From assembly GCA_963662525.1 (NCBI GenBank), contig OY759717.1, positions 992,001 to 1,056,000 on the forward strand: a stretch of DNA of 64,000 nt, read 5' to 3'. The DNA is from CAZSDU01 sp963662525. Lineage in GTDB: Bacteria; Bacteroidota; Bacteroidia; Bacteroidales; FEN-979. Every line of letters starts with the position of its first letter. The first letter of the stretch is position 1. Both the position numbers and the translations under genes were made by a program. Below, piece after piece: positions 36,701-43,162 of this stretch. Under the pieces are notes generated by a model. That model saw only the letters and a list, made by a program, of their open reading frames with translations. It had not been told where the DNA came from and made no database searches.

Positions 36701-37341
36701 ATCCCAAGCTGTCCGGCAACTACAGCCATTTGCCTCAGATCCTGCCGGCTGGTCCGGGTATCGATCTTGCCAAGTTTTTTGTTAAGATCTTCCACTTCCG
36801 TGGCAGTCATCTGTGTTGACTTTCGGATATTAGCCAGGGAATCGCTTAACTCTCCCTGTGCAGTTACAAGCTGCTTAATTGAAAAAACCATTCCGGTAAA
36901 TGCAGCGATGCCGGCAGTAACAATAGCGAAGTAACGGTTAAAGGAATCTGCCAGGCCTTTAAATGAAAGCTGTGATTGAGCAGCTTTCCCTCGTAGTTCA
37001 TTAAGTCGGCCAGTAACGGCTGACAATTGATTTTGAAGTTCTTTGTACTGTGGAAGGCGTGGATCCATCTGGCTCCGTATCATGTTCAATTCCTTTTGCC
37101 TTGCAGTAAGTTCCTTCATGGATAGACCTGTCAGTCCTATTTTCTCATAAATAGAATCCATCTGCTGCTTGATGGATTTCAGGCGCTCAGATTTATTTAT
37201 CCATTCCTGGGTTCCTTCAGTGAGACCCTTTAGCTCTTTATTAATCTGACGGGCTTCATCGTCAAGCGCCCGAAGAGATTTGCGTGCCTGATCATTATTA
37301 ATAATGATCTCAAGCTGCAGTCTATCGATTTTTAAACTCAT
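33715..37341 (-). CDS. Tail tape measure protein
   Basis: At 1208 residues this is the longest phage gene. The N-terminus is a long coiled coil (IIINNDQARKSLRALDDE), followed by a TP901-type tape-measure core (LRQMAVVAGQLGIAKKDIFDF, TGGAEEVAKQMG, LGLTSDEVLGLSATLQELN), hydrophobic segments around residues 130-150 and 490-505, and further coiled coil to the end. It sets tail length and marks a long-tailed phage, about 180 nm if the usual 1.5 angstrom per residue holds. Its start overlaps the preceding gene by 20 bp. Confidence 0.93.
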   Translation of the reverse strand: MSLKIDRLQLEIIINNDQARKSLRALDDEARQINKELKGLTEGTQEWINKSERLKSIKQQMDSIYEKIGLTGLSMKELTARQKELNMIRSQMDPRLPQYKELQNQLSAVTGRLNELRGKAAQSQLSFKGLADSFNRYFAIVTAGIAAFTGMVFSIKQLVTAQGELSDSLANIRKSTQMTATEVEDLNKKLGKIDTRTSRQDLRQMAVVAGQLGIAKKDIFDFVNSVDKLNVALGDEFTGGAEEVAKQMGMLRNVLTDMKTTSVSDDMMRVGNAINVLGAAGFATGPVVTDFASRIGGLGIPLGLTSDEVLGLSATLQELNVNAERGGTAVVKILQKMTTNTEAFAKIAGMPIKEFTNLVNTDLYGAFLKVVEGSQKGGQSATLLAGMIKEMEISGVGASEIFAKLSTNTVMLAEKVKLAGDSLQGTSSITQEFNIKNATLGAVLAKLQKDFYGLITMPGVVEFFKNQVFHIVQLVNWFKDLPLIIEKYRISLIAITGITLAWVSAKTLSIQKSILNNILLKEGIGLKIKEAISTAAQTAQEKLFTIWKGNGTIATKLAQTAQLGWNAALSANPIGAVVLALTALVAGIKAFDKYNAESVRLENEKTVALSRNKMGLELLNRKYDGLNQQIQIINRLSVQEKIDLQDKIDKTLKLAEAELVLAEAKKFQIEKDNYRLTVWQRTVNFIKAASYDELKEMNFATAAKNSKEAAEGIIEGITKIKATIDNIKNAKSTVSDILDSEKIGDSVTAKTFDALQEKLNKYQTALRNTTAGSEDYNRIQIKIKDTTKELARFQTESGGKDDKKKQKTQLEELNKKIQEYIELLQEQVIKDPQHAQITAEKIVRLRKEKEAIEDLIKNYDKLAETQINMRAAGQATMMTPKKGGKVNWGDDKNELPSSAPGSVAGPEVTMGEEAKSDTQIWAGKASAFLSYADTVMNGLMSIDQMMSQSENAQLAKDSQANDQKKANLKRQLDAKLITQKQYDQGVAKLDADLDAKKRKMAHDQAVRQKSLSLVQAIINTAQGITGSLAQGGIMGIIMAALVGVLGAIQIGYIASTPVPAAAKGRYKAMQAATGRYDVIGMSDNKLYKGVPFENSFTGIPGKPLLVNETGNEIVIDPYTTKNLIMNYPEVIEGINQARVPQRATGQYYEGNEAVSGKTKVVYQMDPEFITALRENNELMKKGIVASVVFDDLRRANEKVDAIEADVAK

Positions 37342-37780
37342 GGCGTATTTCCAGGATTTGTTTCAGGTGATTTTTTTCTTCTTCAGAAAAATCGGTGGCC
37401 AGCGCTGATAAAAGATGGTTGATAGTGCCATAGGCTGTTTTGGCATACCAGCGGGTATCCTTTCTGCGGGTACGTTTGCGGTTCTCGCGCATCCCCCACA
37501 GCATCACATTGGTATTGGGCTTAGAAAAAAGGCTTGTGTTCTGACTTTTTTTATGCCAGGCGATCTCGATGGCCCGGCCATAGGAGATAAAGGAAACAAG
37601 CAATACGGGATCAATCCCGTACTTACTCACAGAAAAATCAATAGAATCGAGAAGATCCTGTGATTTAACCAGCTTTTTATTCTCAATCTGCTCACGGAGT
37701 ATATCACAAAGGCGCTCCCCATGCAATTCCAGGTTACGTTCGATAAATAAAAGCTCGACTTCGTTGAATTTTCCATCCAT
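37322..37780 (-). CDS. Phage protein before tape measure, unknown function
   Basis: From the ATG at 37780 (MDGKFNEVELLFIERN) the protein is 152 residues, charged, with a basic patch RENRKRTRRKDTRWYAK. It overlaps the tape measure start and shares its promoter. Position suggests a role in tail assembly. A promoter -7 box ends 4 nt before its ATG, supporting this start and a leaderless message. Confidence 0.65.
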   Translation of the reverse strand: MDGKFNEVELLFIERNLELHGERLCDILREQIENKKLVKSQDLLDSIDFSVSKYGIDPVLLVSFISYGRAIEIAWHKKSQNTSLFSKPNTNVMLWGMRENRKRTRRKDTRWYAKTAYGTINHLLSALATDFSEEEKNHLKQILEIRHEFKNR

Positions 37781-37784
37781 GCTG

Positions 37785-37822
37785 CAATGATACATGCAGA
37801 CAAATGGTCAATAAAGGACAAA
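37785..37822 (-). promoter_or_regulatory. Phage late promoter for the tape-measure operon (GTCCTTT class)
   Basis: Minus strand: TTTG at 37822-37819, 26 nt beginning TCCTTT, then TATCATTG at 37792-37785, then CAGC and ATG. Confidence 0.75.
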
Positions 37823-37827
37823 AAAAA

Positions 37828-37846
37828 GACGCCCTTTTGGGCGCCC
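37828..37846 (-). terminator. Terminator after the antirepressor region
   Basis: Stem CGCCC / GGGCG with loop of four; on the minus strand it is followed by a run of eight T residues. It separates the antirepressor locus from the tape-measure promoter. Confidence 0.8.
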
Positions 37847-38067
37847 TATTCATTATTCCGAGATTGATCTCCGGGTACCTGCATTGGCTGTATAGCCAAT
37901 GCAGGTCCTAAAATTGCATCCTCATTTACGTTCTTAAACTGTTGAATATAATCAACTCCAAGTACCTCACACACAGGCTTTATGGCAATCCAATAGATGC
38001 CATCTTTCGTGACAAAAAGCAGGTTTTTGCCATTAAATTCTAAAAATTTCGTAACACTCTGTTTCAT
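37846..38067 (-). CDS. Truncated second copy of a P22-type antirepressor N-terminal domain
   Basis: 73 residues that match the first 70 residues of the antirepressor at 38539-39075 almost throughout (FLEFxGKNLLFVTK, IYWIAIKPVCEVLGVDY, ILGPAL, QVPGDQSRN) and then stop at SRNNE. The P22_AR_N domain normally runs on for 40 residues (VCLPExxIYGWIF), so this copy is cut short. The DNA match extends about 30 bp upstream of the ATG. It may be a remnant or a short regulatory protein. Confidence 0.7.
   Translation of the reverse strand: MKQSVTKFLEFNGKNLLFVTKDGIYWIAIKPVCEVLGVDYIQQFKNVNEDAILGPALAIQPMQVPGDQSRNNE
37877..37906. repeat. 13-bp palindrome in antirepressor copy 2
   Basis: ACCTGCATTGGCT / AGCCAATGCAGGT with a 4-base loop (GTAT). 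The matching stem in copy 1 (38885-38914) differs by a compensated pair. Confidence 0.85.
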
Positions 38068-38142
38068 AATGTTTTAAGTTTTTATTTTGCAATGCAGGTA
38101 TGGGTTACATTTATAATTGATGAGTTCCCGTATTATCATTTA

Positions 38143-38325
38143 TTATTGCAGATCAATCTTAAGCTGATTCGGATTACGGCGGATTGCATCTTTCAATTCT
38201 ATGTACAACTCCTCACGTTCAGAAGTCAAGGTCTTAAGAACTGATTTAGCGTCAGTTATAACCTGTTCCTTTTCTTCGATGGATTTTGCAATACGCTGTA
38301 ATTCAAGTTCTTTTGTTTGAGCCTC
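38143..38325 (-). pseudogene. Antirepressor C-terminal coil fragment
   Basis: A start-less open frame reading EAQTKELELQRIAKS, then SVLKTLTSEREELY and RNPNQLKIDLQ before a stop. Composition fits the coiled C-terminal part of phage antirepressors. It overlaps the BRO-N fragment in a frame one base off, consistent with an internal deletion joining a BRO-N domain and its C-terminal part. Confidence 0.6.
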
Positions 38326-38476
38326 TTCGGTAGTGTAAAGTCAAGGTGTCTTTTAGCTTACCTTGACCGTCTCTGACACGGTCAAGCTTCCTTTCATCTT
38401 CATCTAATTTCATAATTGCTGCATAGGAATCTGCATATCCAAGGATATTGCAAATATCAATTCCAGCAAACCGAAC
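38303..38476 (-). pseudogene. BRO-N antirepressor fragment 1
   Basis: A 57-codon frame that begins inside the domain: VRFAGIDICNILGYAD, then LDEDERKLDRVRDGQGK. These are the central motifs of BRO-N antirepressor domains (FAGxDICxILGY, LDxDERKL). There is no start codon before it and it ends in unrelated sequence (HYRRGSNKRT). It contains a 9-bp palindrome with loop of seven at 38362-38386. Confidence 0.7.
38362..38386. repeat. 9-bp palindrome in BRO-N fragment 1
   Basis: CTTGACCGT / ACGGTCAAG around a 7-base loop. The homologous positions in fragment 2 read CTTGACTAT / ATAGTCAAG, that is, two changed pairs that both keep pairing. Confidence 0.8.
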
Positions 38477-38538
38477 TCGTTTATAGTCAAGGTCTCTTTT
38501 TGCTTACCTTGACTATCCAGGATATAGTCAAGCTTTCT
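38410..38538 (-). pseudogene. BRO-N antirepressor fragment 2, in frame after the intact antirepressor stop codon
   Basis: Directly after the TAA at 38539, the same frame reads RKLDYILDSQGKQKETL and TINEFGL, the middle of a BRO-N domain. The residues before the stop, DED, followed by the stop in place of Glu, match the DEDERKL motif of fragment 1, so the stop may be a mutated Glu codon at a fusion point. It then shifts out of homology near GTTCGGTTTGCTGG, a run shared with the start of fragment 1. Confidence 0.65.
38508..38532. repeat. 9-bp palindrome in BRO-N fragment 2
   Basis: CTTGACTAT / ATAGTCAAG around a 7-base loop (CCAGGAT). A third arm TATAGTCAAGG at 38482-38492 can pair with the same left arm, allowing alternative foldings. 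Confidence 0.8.
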
Positions 38539-39075
38539 TTAATCTTCATCAAACAAATCAAACTGGATATTTAACTCTTCAGAATCTATTCTCTTCAGGT
38601 GTATATCGATGCGAGCTTCCTGAGCTTTGATGTTTTCATATTTGACGAAAATGTCACTTTTACGCAGTTGCTCCTCTAAAACAATGCGTTCGTGCTTGAT
38701 GATTGCTCCACCCCTGATCAACTCCCTTCTTCCGGTGATTATTCCATGGAAATAATCAAAAAGAATATTGTAGCACTCCTTTTTATATTCCAACAATTCG
38801 GGGCTTTCGCTTTTAACAGAGAAGATCCATCCATAGATCAAATGTTCCGGTAAACAAACCATATTTCGAGATTGATCTCCGGGTACCTGCATTGTCTGTT
38901 TAGACAATGCAGGTCCTAAAATTGGATCATCTGAAATGTTCTTAAATTGGCGGATGTAATCAACTCCAAGTACCTCACACACAGGCTTTATGGCAATCCA
39001 ATAGATGCCTTCTTTCGTGACAAAAAGCAGGTTTTTGCCTTTGAACTCCAAAAATTTTGTAATTCTTTGTTTCAT
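38539..39075 (-). CDS. Phage antirepressor with P22_AR_N domain
   Basis: From the ATG at 39075 the protein is 178 residues. The first 115 form a P22-type antirepressor N-terminal domain: IYWIAIKPVCEVLGVDY, then QVPGDQSRNMVCLPEHLIYGWIFSV and ELLEYKKECYNILFDYF. A helical tail (RIVLEEQLRKSDIFVKYENIKAQEARID) follows. Proteins of this kind bind the phage repressor and trigger lytic growth. The gene ends at a TAA directly before an in-frame BRO-N fragment. It is the only intact gene in a 1.3 kb region of antirepressor pieces. Confidence 0.85.
   Translation of the reverse strand: MKQRITKFLEFKGKNLLFVTKEGIYWIAIKPVCEVLGVDYIRQFKNISDDPILGPALSKQTMQVPGDQSRNMVCLPEHLIYGWIFSVKSESPELLEYKKECYNILFDYFHGIITGRRELIRGGAIIKHERIVLEEQLRKSDIFVKYENIKAQEARIDIHLKRIDSEELNIQFDLFDED
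38885..38914. repeat. 13-bp palindrome in antirepressor copy 1
   Basis: ACCTGCATTGTCT / AGACAATGCAGGT with loop GTTT. Compared with copy 2, T-A replaces G-C in the stem, so pairing is retained while the encoded residues change (SKQT versus AIQP). Confidence 0.85.
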
Positions 39076-39286
39076 AATGTTTTGAGTTTTTATTTTGCAA
39101 CGCAGGTCCGTCCAGTTTTGCAAAAAATTAGCCCTGCCTTTCGGGATGGGACCCCTACTCGGCAAGGCTTAAGTTTCTTCGTGGGTCAGATTGAAGGTCA
39201 CATCAAGAATGGTATTAAAGTTCATCAAAATGACTATACAAAATTATTTGGACAAAGTCAAGAGGGAAAGAGTAAAAAAAGAAAAT

Positions 39287-39312
39287 AAAAAAGCCCGCCA
39301 AAAATGACGGGC
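39287..39312 (-). terminator. Terminator after the two-gene accessory unit
   Basis: On the minus strand GCCCG ... CGGGC is followed by TTTTTTATTTT. It is 30 bp past the stop of the 84-aa gene. Confidence 0.8.
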
Positions 39313-39341
39313 CGCCCGGTTAAGGGTGAGGTGTGCGACAG

Positions 39342-39596
39342 CTACCGTGAAACTTGACCTCTTATAATCGTCCTGGCCACCTCCAGGACATCATTACCGT
39401 ACCAGTTAGGCGATGACCATACTGTAATACAGCGATCAGTGATGGGATCATAGACGGTGATAAATTCATCGCCGGTATCTTTATCACTGTGAATTGAAGA
39501 TTTGCACCTGGTGTGAACATTCTCGAAATGCTGAATACTTTTACATACAATTCTGTCCAGGGCTGTGATGGTATTTATTGCTCTTGCTTTAAGCAT
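39342..39596 (-). CDS. Small phage protein, 84 aa
   Basis: I start at the ATG at 39596 (MLKARAINTITALDR), which has a strong GGGAGGTGAT ribosome site just before it, unusual for this phylum. The protein contains DEFITVYDPITDRCITVWSSPNWYGNDV. Function unknown. Its start overlaps the stop of the previous gene by 8 bp. Confidence 0.7.
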   Translation of the reverse strand: MLKARAINTITALDRIVCKSIQHFENVHTRCKSSIHSDKDTGDEFITVYDPITDRCITVWSSPNWYGNDVLEVARTIIRGQVSR

Positions 39597-39849
39597 TATC
39601 ACCTCCCTTCTCTTCCTGGAATAATGCAGACAGGATCCTGTAAAGACCGACCTGCTGGCTGAAAAAACTCCGGTCGATACCATATTTCTCGATATCGACC
39701 GCAGAGAGCATCAGGCAATGTTCCGCGAACAGGTTTTTGCTTTGCTTGTCATTATCATCCTTCAGGTTGACAATGGCTTCAATTAATTGTTGTGTGATTT
39801 CAACTCCGCCGATAATGACGGTCTGTTGGTTGGCTTTGTCTTTCGACAT
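39589..39849 (-). CDS. Small phage protein, 86 aa, behind a structured leader
   Basis: The ATG at 39849 follows AGGAGG at a 7 nt spacing. The protein is MSKDKANQQTVIIGGVE followed by a helical region (LKDDNDKQSKNLFAEHCLMLSAVDIEKY). No family recognised. Immediately upstream is a long stem-loop (39870-39938), so expression may be controlled at the RNA level. Confidence 0.7.
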   Translation of the reverse strand: MSKDKANQQTVIIGGVEITQQLIEAIVNLKDDNDKQSKNLFAEHCLMLSAVDIEKYGIDRSFFSQQVGLYRILSALFQEEKGGDNA

Positions 39850-39869
39850 GATTTGACCTCCTAATGAAG

Positions 39870-39938
39870 AAACCCGTGTGGCTTGTCTCGGTTCGAAGAA
39901 CCGCCGGAGCATTGCTGCTTCCAGAGCCACACGGGTTT
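39870..39938 (-). ncRNA. Structured 5' leader with perfect 14-bp stem
   Basis: AAACCCGTGTGGCT / AGCCACACGGGTTT pair perfectly (39870-39883 with 39925-39938). Inside is a second hairpin CGGTTC / GAACCG with a 3-base loop. On the minus strand the stem ends 9 nt before the AGGAGG of the next gene. No T-run follows, so it is not a simple terminator. Confidence 0.7.
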
Positions 39939-40050
39939 CCCCTATTTAGAAAGTGTAAGTTCAATTGGACTTCGATTTAGACAATACAAAGATACACCTT
40001 CTATTAGAAAAGTCAATAGTGCTTAGGGGTTATTTTATAAAAAAACCAAC

Positions 40051-40185
40051 TTAAATTCCTGCAAGTACGAATCTCATTGAAGTATTATATCCAATCTGAA
40101 GACCAAATCTAAGGCCCTTTCCGGCATAATACATTGCACCAAAATCAACACCCGGACGCGTTGATTTCACCTTAATAGATTCAAA
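40051..40185 (-). pseudogene. Remnant of an outer-membrane barrel C-terminus
   Basis: A 44-codon frame with no ATG, reading GVDFGAMYYAGKGLRFGLQI and then GYNTSMRFVLAGI before a stop. Alternating aromatic-Gly strands ending in a hydrophobic residue are typical of small outer-membrane barrels. It follows the 249-aa gene in the same frame directly after its stop codon, so it may be the lost end of a longer protein or a separate decayed gene. Confidence 0.5.
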
Positions 40186-40935
40186 TTAATATTTACCACT
40201 GATCACCATCCAAGTTTTATCAGGAGATACCCATGTCTTACCATTAGTAAAATGTACTTTAATAAGATACACCTTTACCTTTCTTGTGTTGTCAAAGCCA
40301 TATAAGGTCCAGGTATTTCCATACTCTTCTGTTCTAAAAGGGTTAATTGTCTCTTGAGAAATGGCCTTAAAAATATTACTTCCAGAAGAATAATGATTAA
40401 CTGGTTCATCAAAGTTATTATAACAATAAATTGAAACAGTATAAGCATCAATTGTGTCAAGGCTTAAACTGCCAGGTATAATAGTCACCTCTGGTGTCCC
40501 TATTGAATTTAAAGTTACTGTTGCAGCAATTAGAAATAATGGAATCTTCCGGTGTAGGGCTTTCTCAATTTTTTCATCAACAACAGATTTTTTACTACTT
40601 TGTTCATTTACAACTCCAAAATGCTTTCTTTCACTTCCTTCATACTTTCCTGGTACAAATTTTTTAATAGAATCCATCATTGGATTCTGAATCAAGCAAC
40701 TGTCTGGAATATAGTATAACACAATTCCGGTTTGACCATCAAGAATTCTCCAAAATCCATTAATAAAACTTACAACATTAAGTTTTGCTCCTGCAGGAAT
40801 AGTTGAACCCGAGCTTGAAGATAATTCTGGCCAATGATATAGATTTGATTTATGAAGTGTTTCTGTAGATATAGCCTGAGCATTCAACAGCACATGCTGA
40901 AAGAAAAAAATGATAATAAACAAACTATTTTTCAT
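40186..40935 (-). CDS. Secreted protein with SH3-like N-terminal domain, prophage cargo
   Basis: A 249-residue protein with a signal peptide (MKNSLFIIIFFFQHVLLNAQ), then a region like a bacterial SH3 domain (YHWPELSSSSGSTIPAGAKLNVV, FWRILDGQTGIVLYYIPDSCL), a basic linker with one hydrophobic stretch (IPLFLIAATVTLN), and a beta-sandwich-like end (YTVSIYCYNNF). It lies alone in AT-rich DNA away from the structural genes, as lysogenic conversion genes do. Function unknown. Confidence 0.6.
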   Translation of the reverse strand: MKNSLFIIIFFFQHVLLNAQAISTETLHKSNLYHWPELSSSSGSTIPAGAKLNVVSFINGFWRILDGQTGIVLYYIPDSCLIQNPMMDSIKKFVPGKYEGSERKHFGVVNEQSSKKSVVDEKIEKALHRKIPLFLIAATVTLNSIGTPEVTIIPGSLSLDTIDAYTVSIYCYNNFDEPVNHYSSGSNIFKAISQETINPFRTEEYGNTWTLYGFDNTRKVKVYLIKVHFTNGKTWVSPDKTWMVISGKY

Positions 40936-41025
40936 GTAATGATACTTTAATTCGATGCAATTTAAAAATTATTTCAGTATTCACGTATTACCTTTCACGA
41001 TTAACCGGATTAAGCAATAAAAAAC

Positions 41026-41196
41026 ATGAAAAGAAAAAGCAGAAAGCAAGATCTTGTCCGTAAGATCCTGCTTGAAATCGAAAATTACGATTTGATTAAC
41101 TGGCTAATCGGAGAAATCGAAAAAACAAAAAGAAAAAAAAACCTGCCGGATGACAGGAAGAGTATAAAAATGAGTAAAATTCAAATGGTTAAATAA
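41026..41196 (+). CDS. Possible small basic protein opposite the SecB-like gene end
   Basis: A 56-codon plus-strand frame, MKRKSRKQDLVRKILLEIE, then NYDLINWLIGEIEKTKRKK. It is very basic and helical. It converges with the SecB-like gene, overlapping by 8 bp. No clear promoter or ribosome site is visible, so this is a tentative call. Confidence 0.3.
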   Translation: MKRKSRKQDLVRKILLEIENYDLINWLIGEIEKTKRKKNLPDDRKSIKMSKIQMVK

Positions 41197-41614
41197 ACTC
41201 CGTATTCGTTTCTAATTCATTACCGATGTTGGTCATATTTAAAGTCGGTAATACTACAGGAAAAACAGCTCCTGACAAAGTTGATAATGAAGAGATGTAA
41301 GCTCTTAAATATGGGAAAAGGATAGCTGGAGCATTTCGAAATAAATAATTCTTAAGTAATTGTTCAGGTTGTTCTCCCCGAAGAATAAAATAACCAACAG
41401 CATCGATCTCGATTTTAAGTGCTTCGTTTTTATCCTTAATTCTGACTCCAAGAAAAAGTTCAAAACGATTTTGTTGACTATCAAACTTACCACTTGGAAT
41501 AAAAAAAATTCCCAATGATTTTGAAATCTTTTTGTCAAGACGTTCAAATAGAGACCGTTTTATTACAAACTCATTGAACTGAAATTCAGCTAAAGAAGAT
41601 TTAACTTGTTTCAT
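41189..41614 (-). CDS. SecB-like chaperone (candidate chaperone of a TAC-type module)
   Basis: The 141-residue protein has a SecB-like C-terminal half: RNAPAILFPYLRAYISSLS followed by a Phe-Pro-rich LPTLNM region corresponds to the NAPAxLFPYAR ... FPxLxLxPVNF pattern of SecB. The N-terminal half is strands with EIDAVGYFILRG. Solitary SecB-like proteins in phages and mobile regions often act as chaperones for an antitoxin. It is the third gene of a tight operon (ATGA 4-bp overlap with the gene before). Confidence 0.75.
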   Translation of the reverse strand: MKQVKSSLAEFQFNEFVIKRSLFERLDKKISKSLGIFFIPSGKFDSQQNRFELFLGVRIKDKNEALKIEIDAVGYFILRGEQPEQLLKNYLFRNAPAILFPYLRAYISSLSTLSGAVFPVVLPTLNMTNIGNELETNTEFI

Positions 41615-41988
41615 GCAGCTAATCTATATTGAAAATCATTATTTGAACCAACCATATCGCAAATACCCTCGAATTTGAATGTAGGATTGATACATTTATT
41701 TTCGAACGGAATACTTTTAGGCTCAATGATAAATGAGGGACAATCAATCTTTGTTAATGATTCTTCTGAAACAAAAAGAATACTTTCAGGAAAAAAATCA
41801 TGATCAAAAGTAATTGATAAATCCGCTTCACAACTAATATATTCGGAATTGTCCTCAAAATCCGATATAGGTTTTACCTCAACAATATGAGTAAGGCTAT
41901 CACTATAAAATTGGTATTTAATTGAAAGTTGTGGAAATTTCTTAGAAATTCTTGTTAAAGCATCCTTTATATATTCTATACTTTTCAT
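41611..41988 (-). CDS. Middle protein of the HEPN/SecB-like operon (candidate antitoxin)
   Basis: 125 residues, acidic, beta-rich (YQFYSDSLTHIVEVKPISDF, EADLSITFDHDFFPESILFV), ending with a hydrophobic/aromatic tail (FKFEGICDMVGSNNDFQYRL). I recognise no family and see no DNA-binding motif or nucleotidyltransferase GS-x-DxD motif. In toxin-antitoxin-chaperone modules the antitoxin lies between toxin and chaperone and carries a C-terminal chaperone-dependence tail. Position here fits, but the role is inferred. Confidence 0.6.
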   Translation of the reverse strand: MKSIEYIKDALTRISKKFPQLSIKYQFYSDSLTHIVEVKPISDFEDNSEYISCEADLSITFDHDFFPESILFVSEESLTKIDCPSFIIEPKSIPFENKCINPTFKFEGICDMVGSNNDFQYRLAA

Positions 41989-42413
41989 CAGATAAAGATT
42001 TTATTCATTGTTTGAAAAACATCATCGGATTTATCTATTACCTTTATAGTTTCTGAAAGTGAAATAATAGTTTCCTGATAATCGGATTTTTCTCTAAATT
42101 GTTTTAGATCCTTGATATTTCGTATTAATTTCTGCAAAACTATTCTGTCTATTTTACCTTGGGAAAGGGATTGAAATTTTTCAATAGTATAGACATGTAC
42201 ACCCATTCCCGATGATGCCTTTGTCTTCTTTTTCTCAGCAAGTTCTTTTTCTTGGGCAATATAATCAATTGAAAAAAAATCTTTAAGTACAAATTTCATG
42301 AGTTGAAATGAGCTATAATAAGCACAATGCACAGATGGATAATAAAGCGTTTTATCACATAATAGACGAGCGGCTGTAAGATTGTCCTCTGATTTCTTCT
42401 TGAAGATTGGCAC
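41988..42413 (-). CDS. HEPN-like protein (candidate toxin)
   Basis: The 141-residue all-helical protein, probably starting at GTG, has the HEPN pattern: a first helix NLTAARLLCDKTLYYPSVHCAYYSSFQ, a middle GMGVHVYTIEKF, and a late RNIKDLKQFREKSDYQE corresponding to R-x-x-RE-x-ADY in small HEPN proteins. The classical RNase motif R-x(4-6)-H is not clearly present, so it may bind or modify RNA in another way, or be inactive. It heads a three-gene operon with one-base (TGATG) and four-base (ATGA) overlaps. Confidence 0.7.
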   Translation of the reverse strand: MPIFKKKSEDNLTAARLLCDKTLYYPSVHCAYYSSFQLMKFVLKDFFSIDYIAQEKELAEKKKTKASSGMGVHVYTIEKFQSLSQGKIDRIVLQKLIRNIKDLKQFREKSDYQETIISLSETIKVIDKSDDVFQTMNKIFI

Positions 42414-42619
42414 AATACGAAGTTAGAAGAAACAAAAATCTAAACGAATGGCAAAATTAAAGTTTTTTTTATTAACAAGTAAAAATATTGTAAATATTAA
42501 TATTTAGGAAAAATAAAAGGCCAAAAATTGAAATCCGGGAACATTAATCTATATCCCCGGATCTCAAGGTAAATTGTCCTTATAGAATGGCTCACTCAGG
42601 CAGAGCGCCATGCCCTGAA

Positions 42620-43162
42620 TTAGGGACTTTTACGCTTAAAGATGCTGAATAAGCTTGTAAGCGGTAGACGTTTCCAGAGAAACACGAACAACAGAATGAG
42701 AAGAATTGCCGCAGCAATTATAATATACAATACCGTGTTGGGGCGTTTTGTAATAACTTTTTTATTCTGTTCAATGGCAGACCGGTTCACTTCTGATTTT
42801 TTCTCCATGTTTTGAACACTCTGATCTTTCTTCGACTCCTGGATAGATTTGAATTCATTTCGTTTCGTGGTTTTTTTCAGATTAACGGGGACATCTATAA
42901 AGATTCCCGTCTTAGGATCCGGTACGGAAACTACCGTATCAATTGTTTCCGTGGTTTCGGTCGTTGCTGAAACAATCGTGCGGATATCGGAAGTTATATC
43001 AAAGTGGGTGGTTGTCTTTTCAACTGCCGTGCAGTCAGTTTTAATCAGCGACTTTTGCTTTTCCATCTGCCGGCTAGTGGAACATCCTGAAATAATTAGG
43101 AAGAAATGGAAAATGATTGCAAACATTAAGGCTGCGACAAAATCTCTTTTTCTGAGTTTCAT
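42620..43162 (-). CDS. Putative unimolecular spanin
   Basis: A 180-residue protein with an N-terminal lipoprotein signal (FFLIISGCSTSRQ, Cys27) and a C-terminal membrane helix (VLYIIIAAAILLILLFVFLW) joined by about 110 residues of polar, Thr/Lys/Glu-rich linker. This lipid-anchor plus terminal membrane span layout is that of u-spanins such as T1 gp11, which fuse inner and outer membranes at lysis. Its start overlaps the endolysin stop by 4 bp, completing a holin-endolysin-spanin cassette. Confidence 0.75.
   Translation of the reverse strand: MKLRKRDFVAALMFAIIFHFFLIISGCSTSRQMEKQKSLIKTDCTAVEKTTTHFDITSDIRTIVSATTETTETIDTVVSVPDPKTGIFIDVPVNLKKTTKRNEFKSIQESKKDQSVQNMEKKSEVNRSAIEQNKKVITKRPNTVLYIIIAAAILLILLFVFLWKRLPLTSLFSIFKRKSP

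Noticed and set aside
36035..36934. 299-codon plus-strand frame inside the tape measure gene
   Set aside because: It is fully antisense to a clear coding gene, with Ser/Ala/Pro bias typical of a shadow frame.
37846..39165. Diversity-generating retroelement for the antirepressor copies
   Set aside because: No reverse transcriptase is present and differences between copies are not concentrated at adenines.
41611..42413. HEPN-MNT toxin-antitoxin pair
   Set aside because: The partner protein has no GS-x(9-11)-DxD nucleotidyltransferase motif, and a SecB-like third gene fits a chaperone-type module better.
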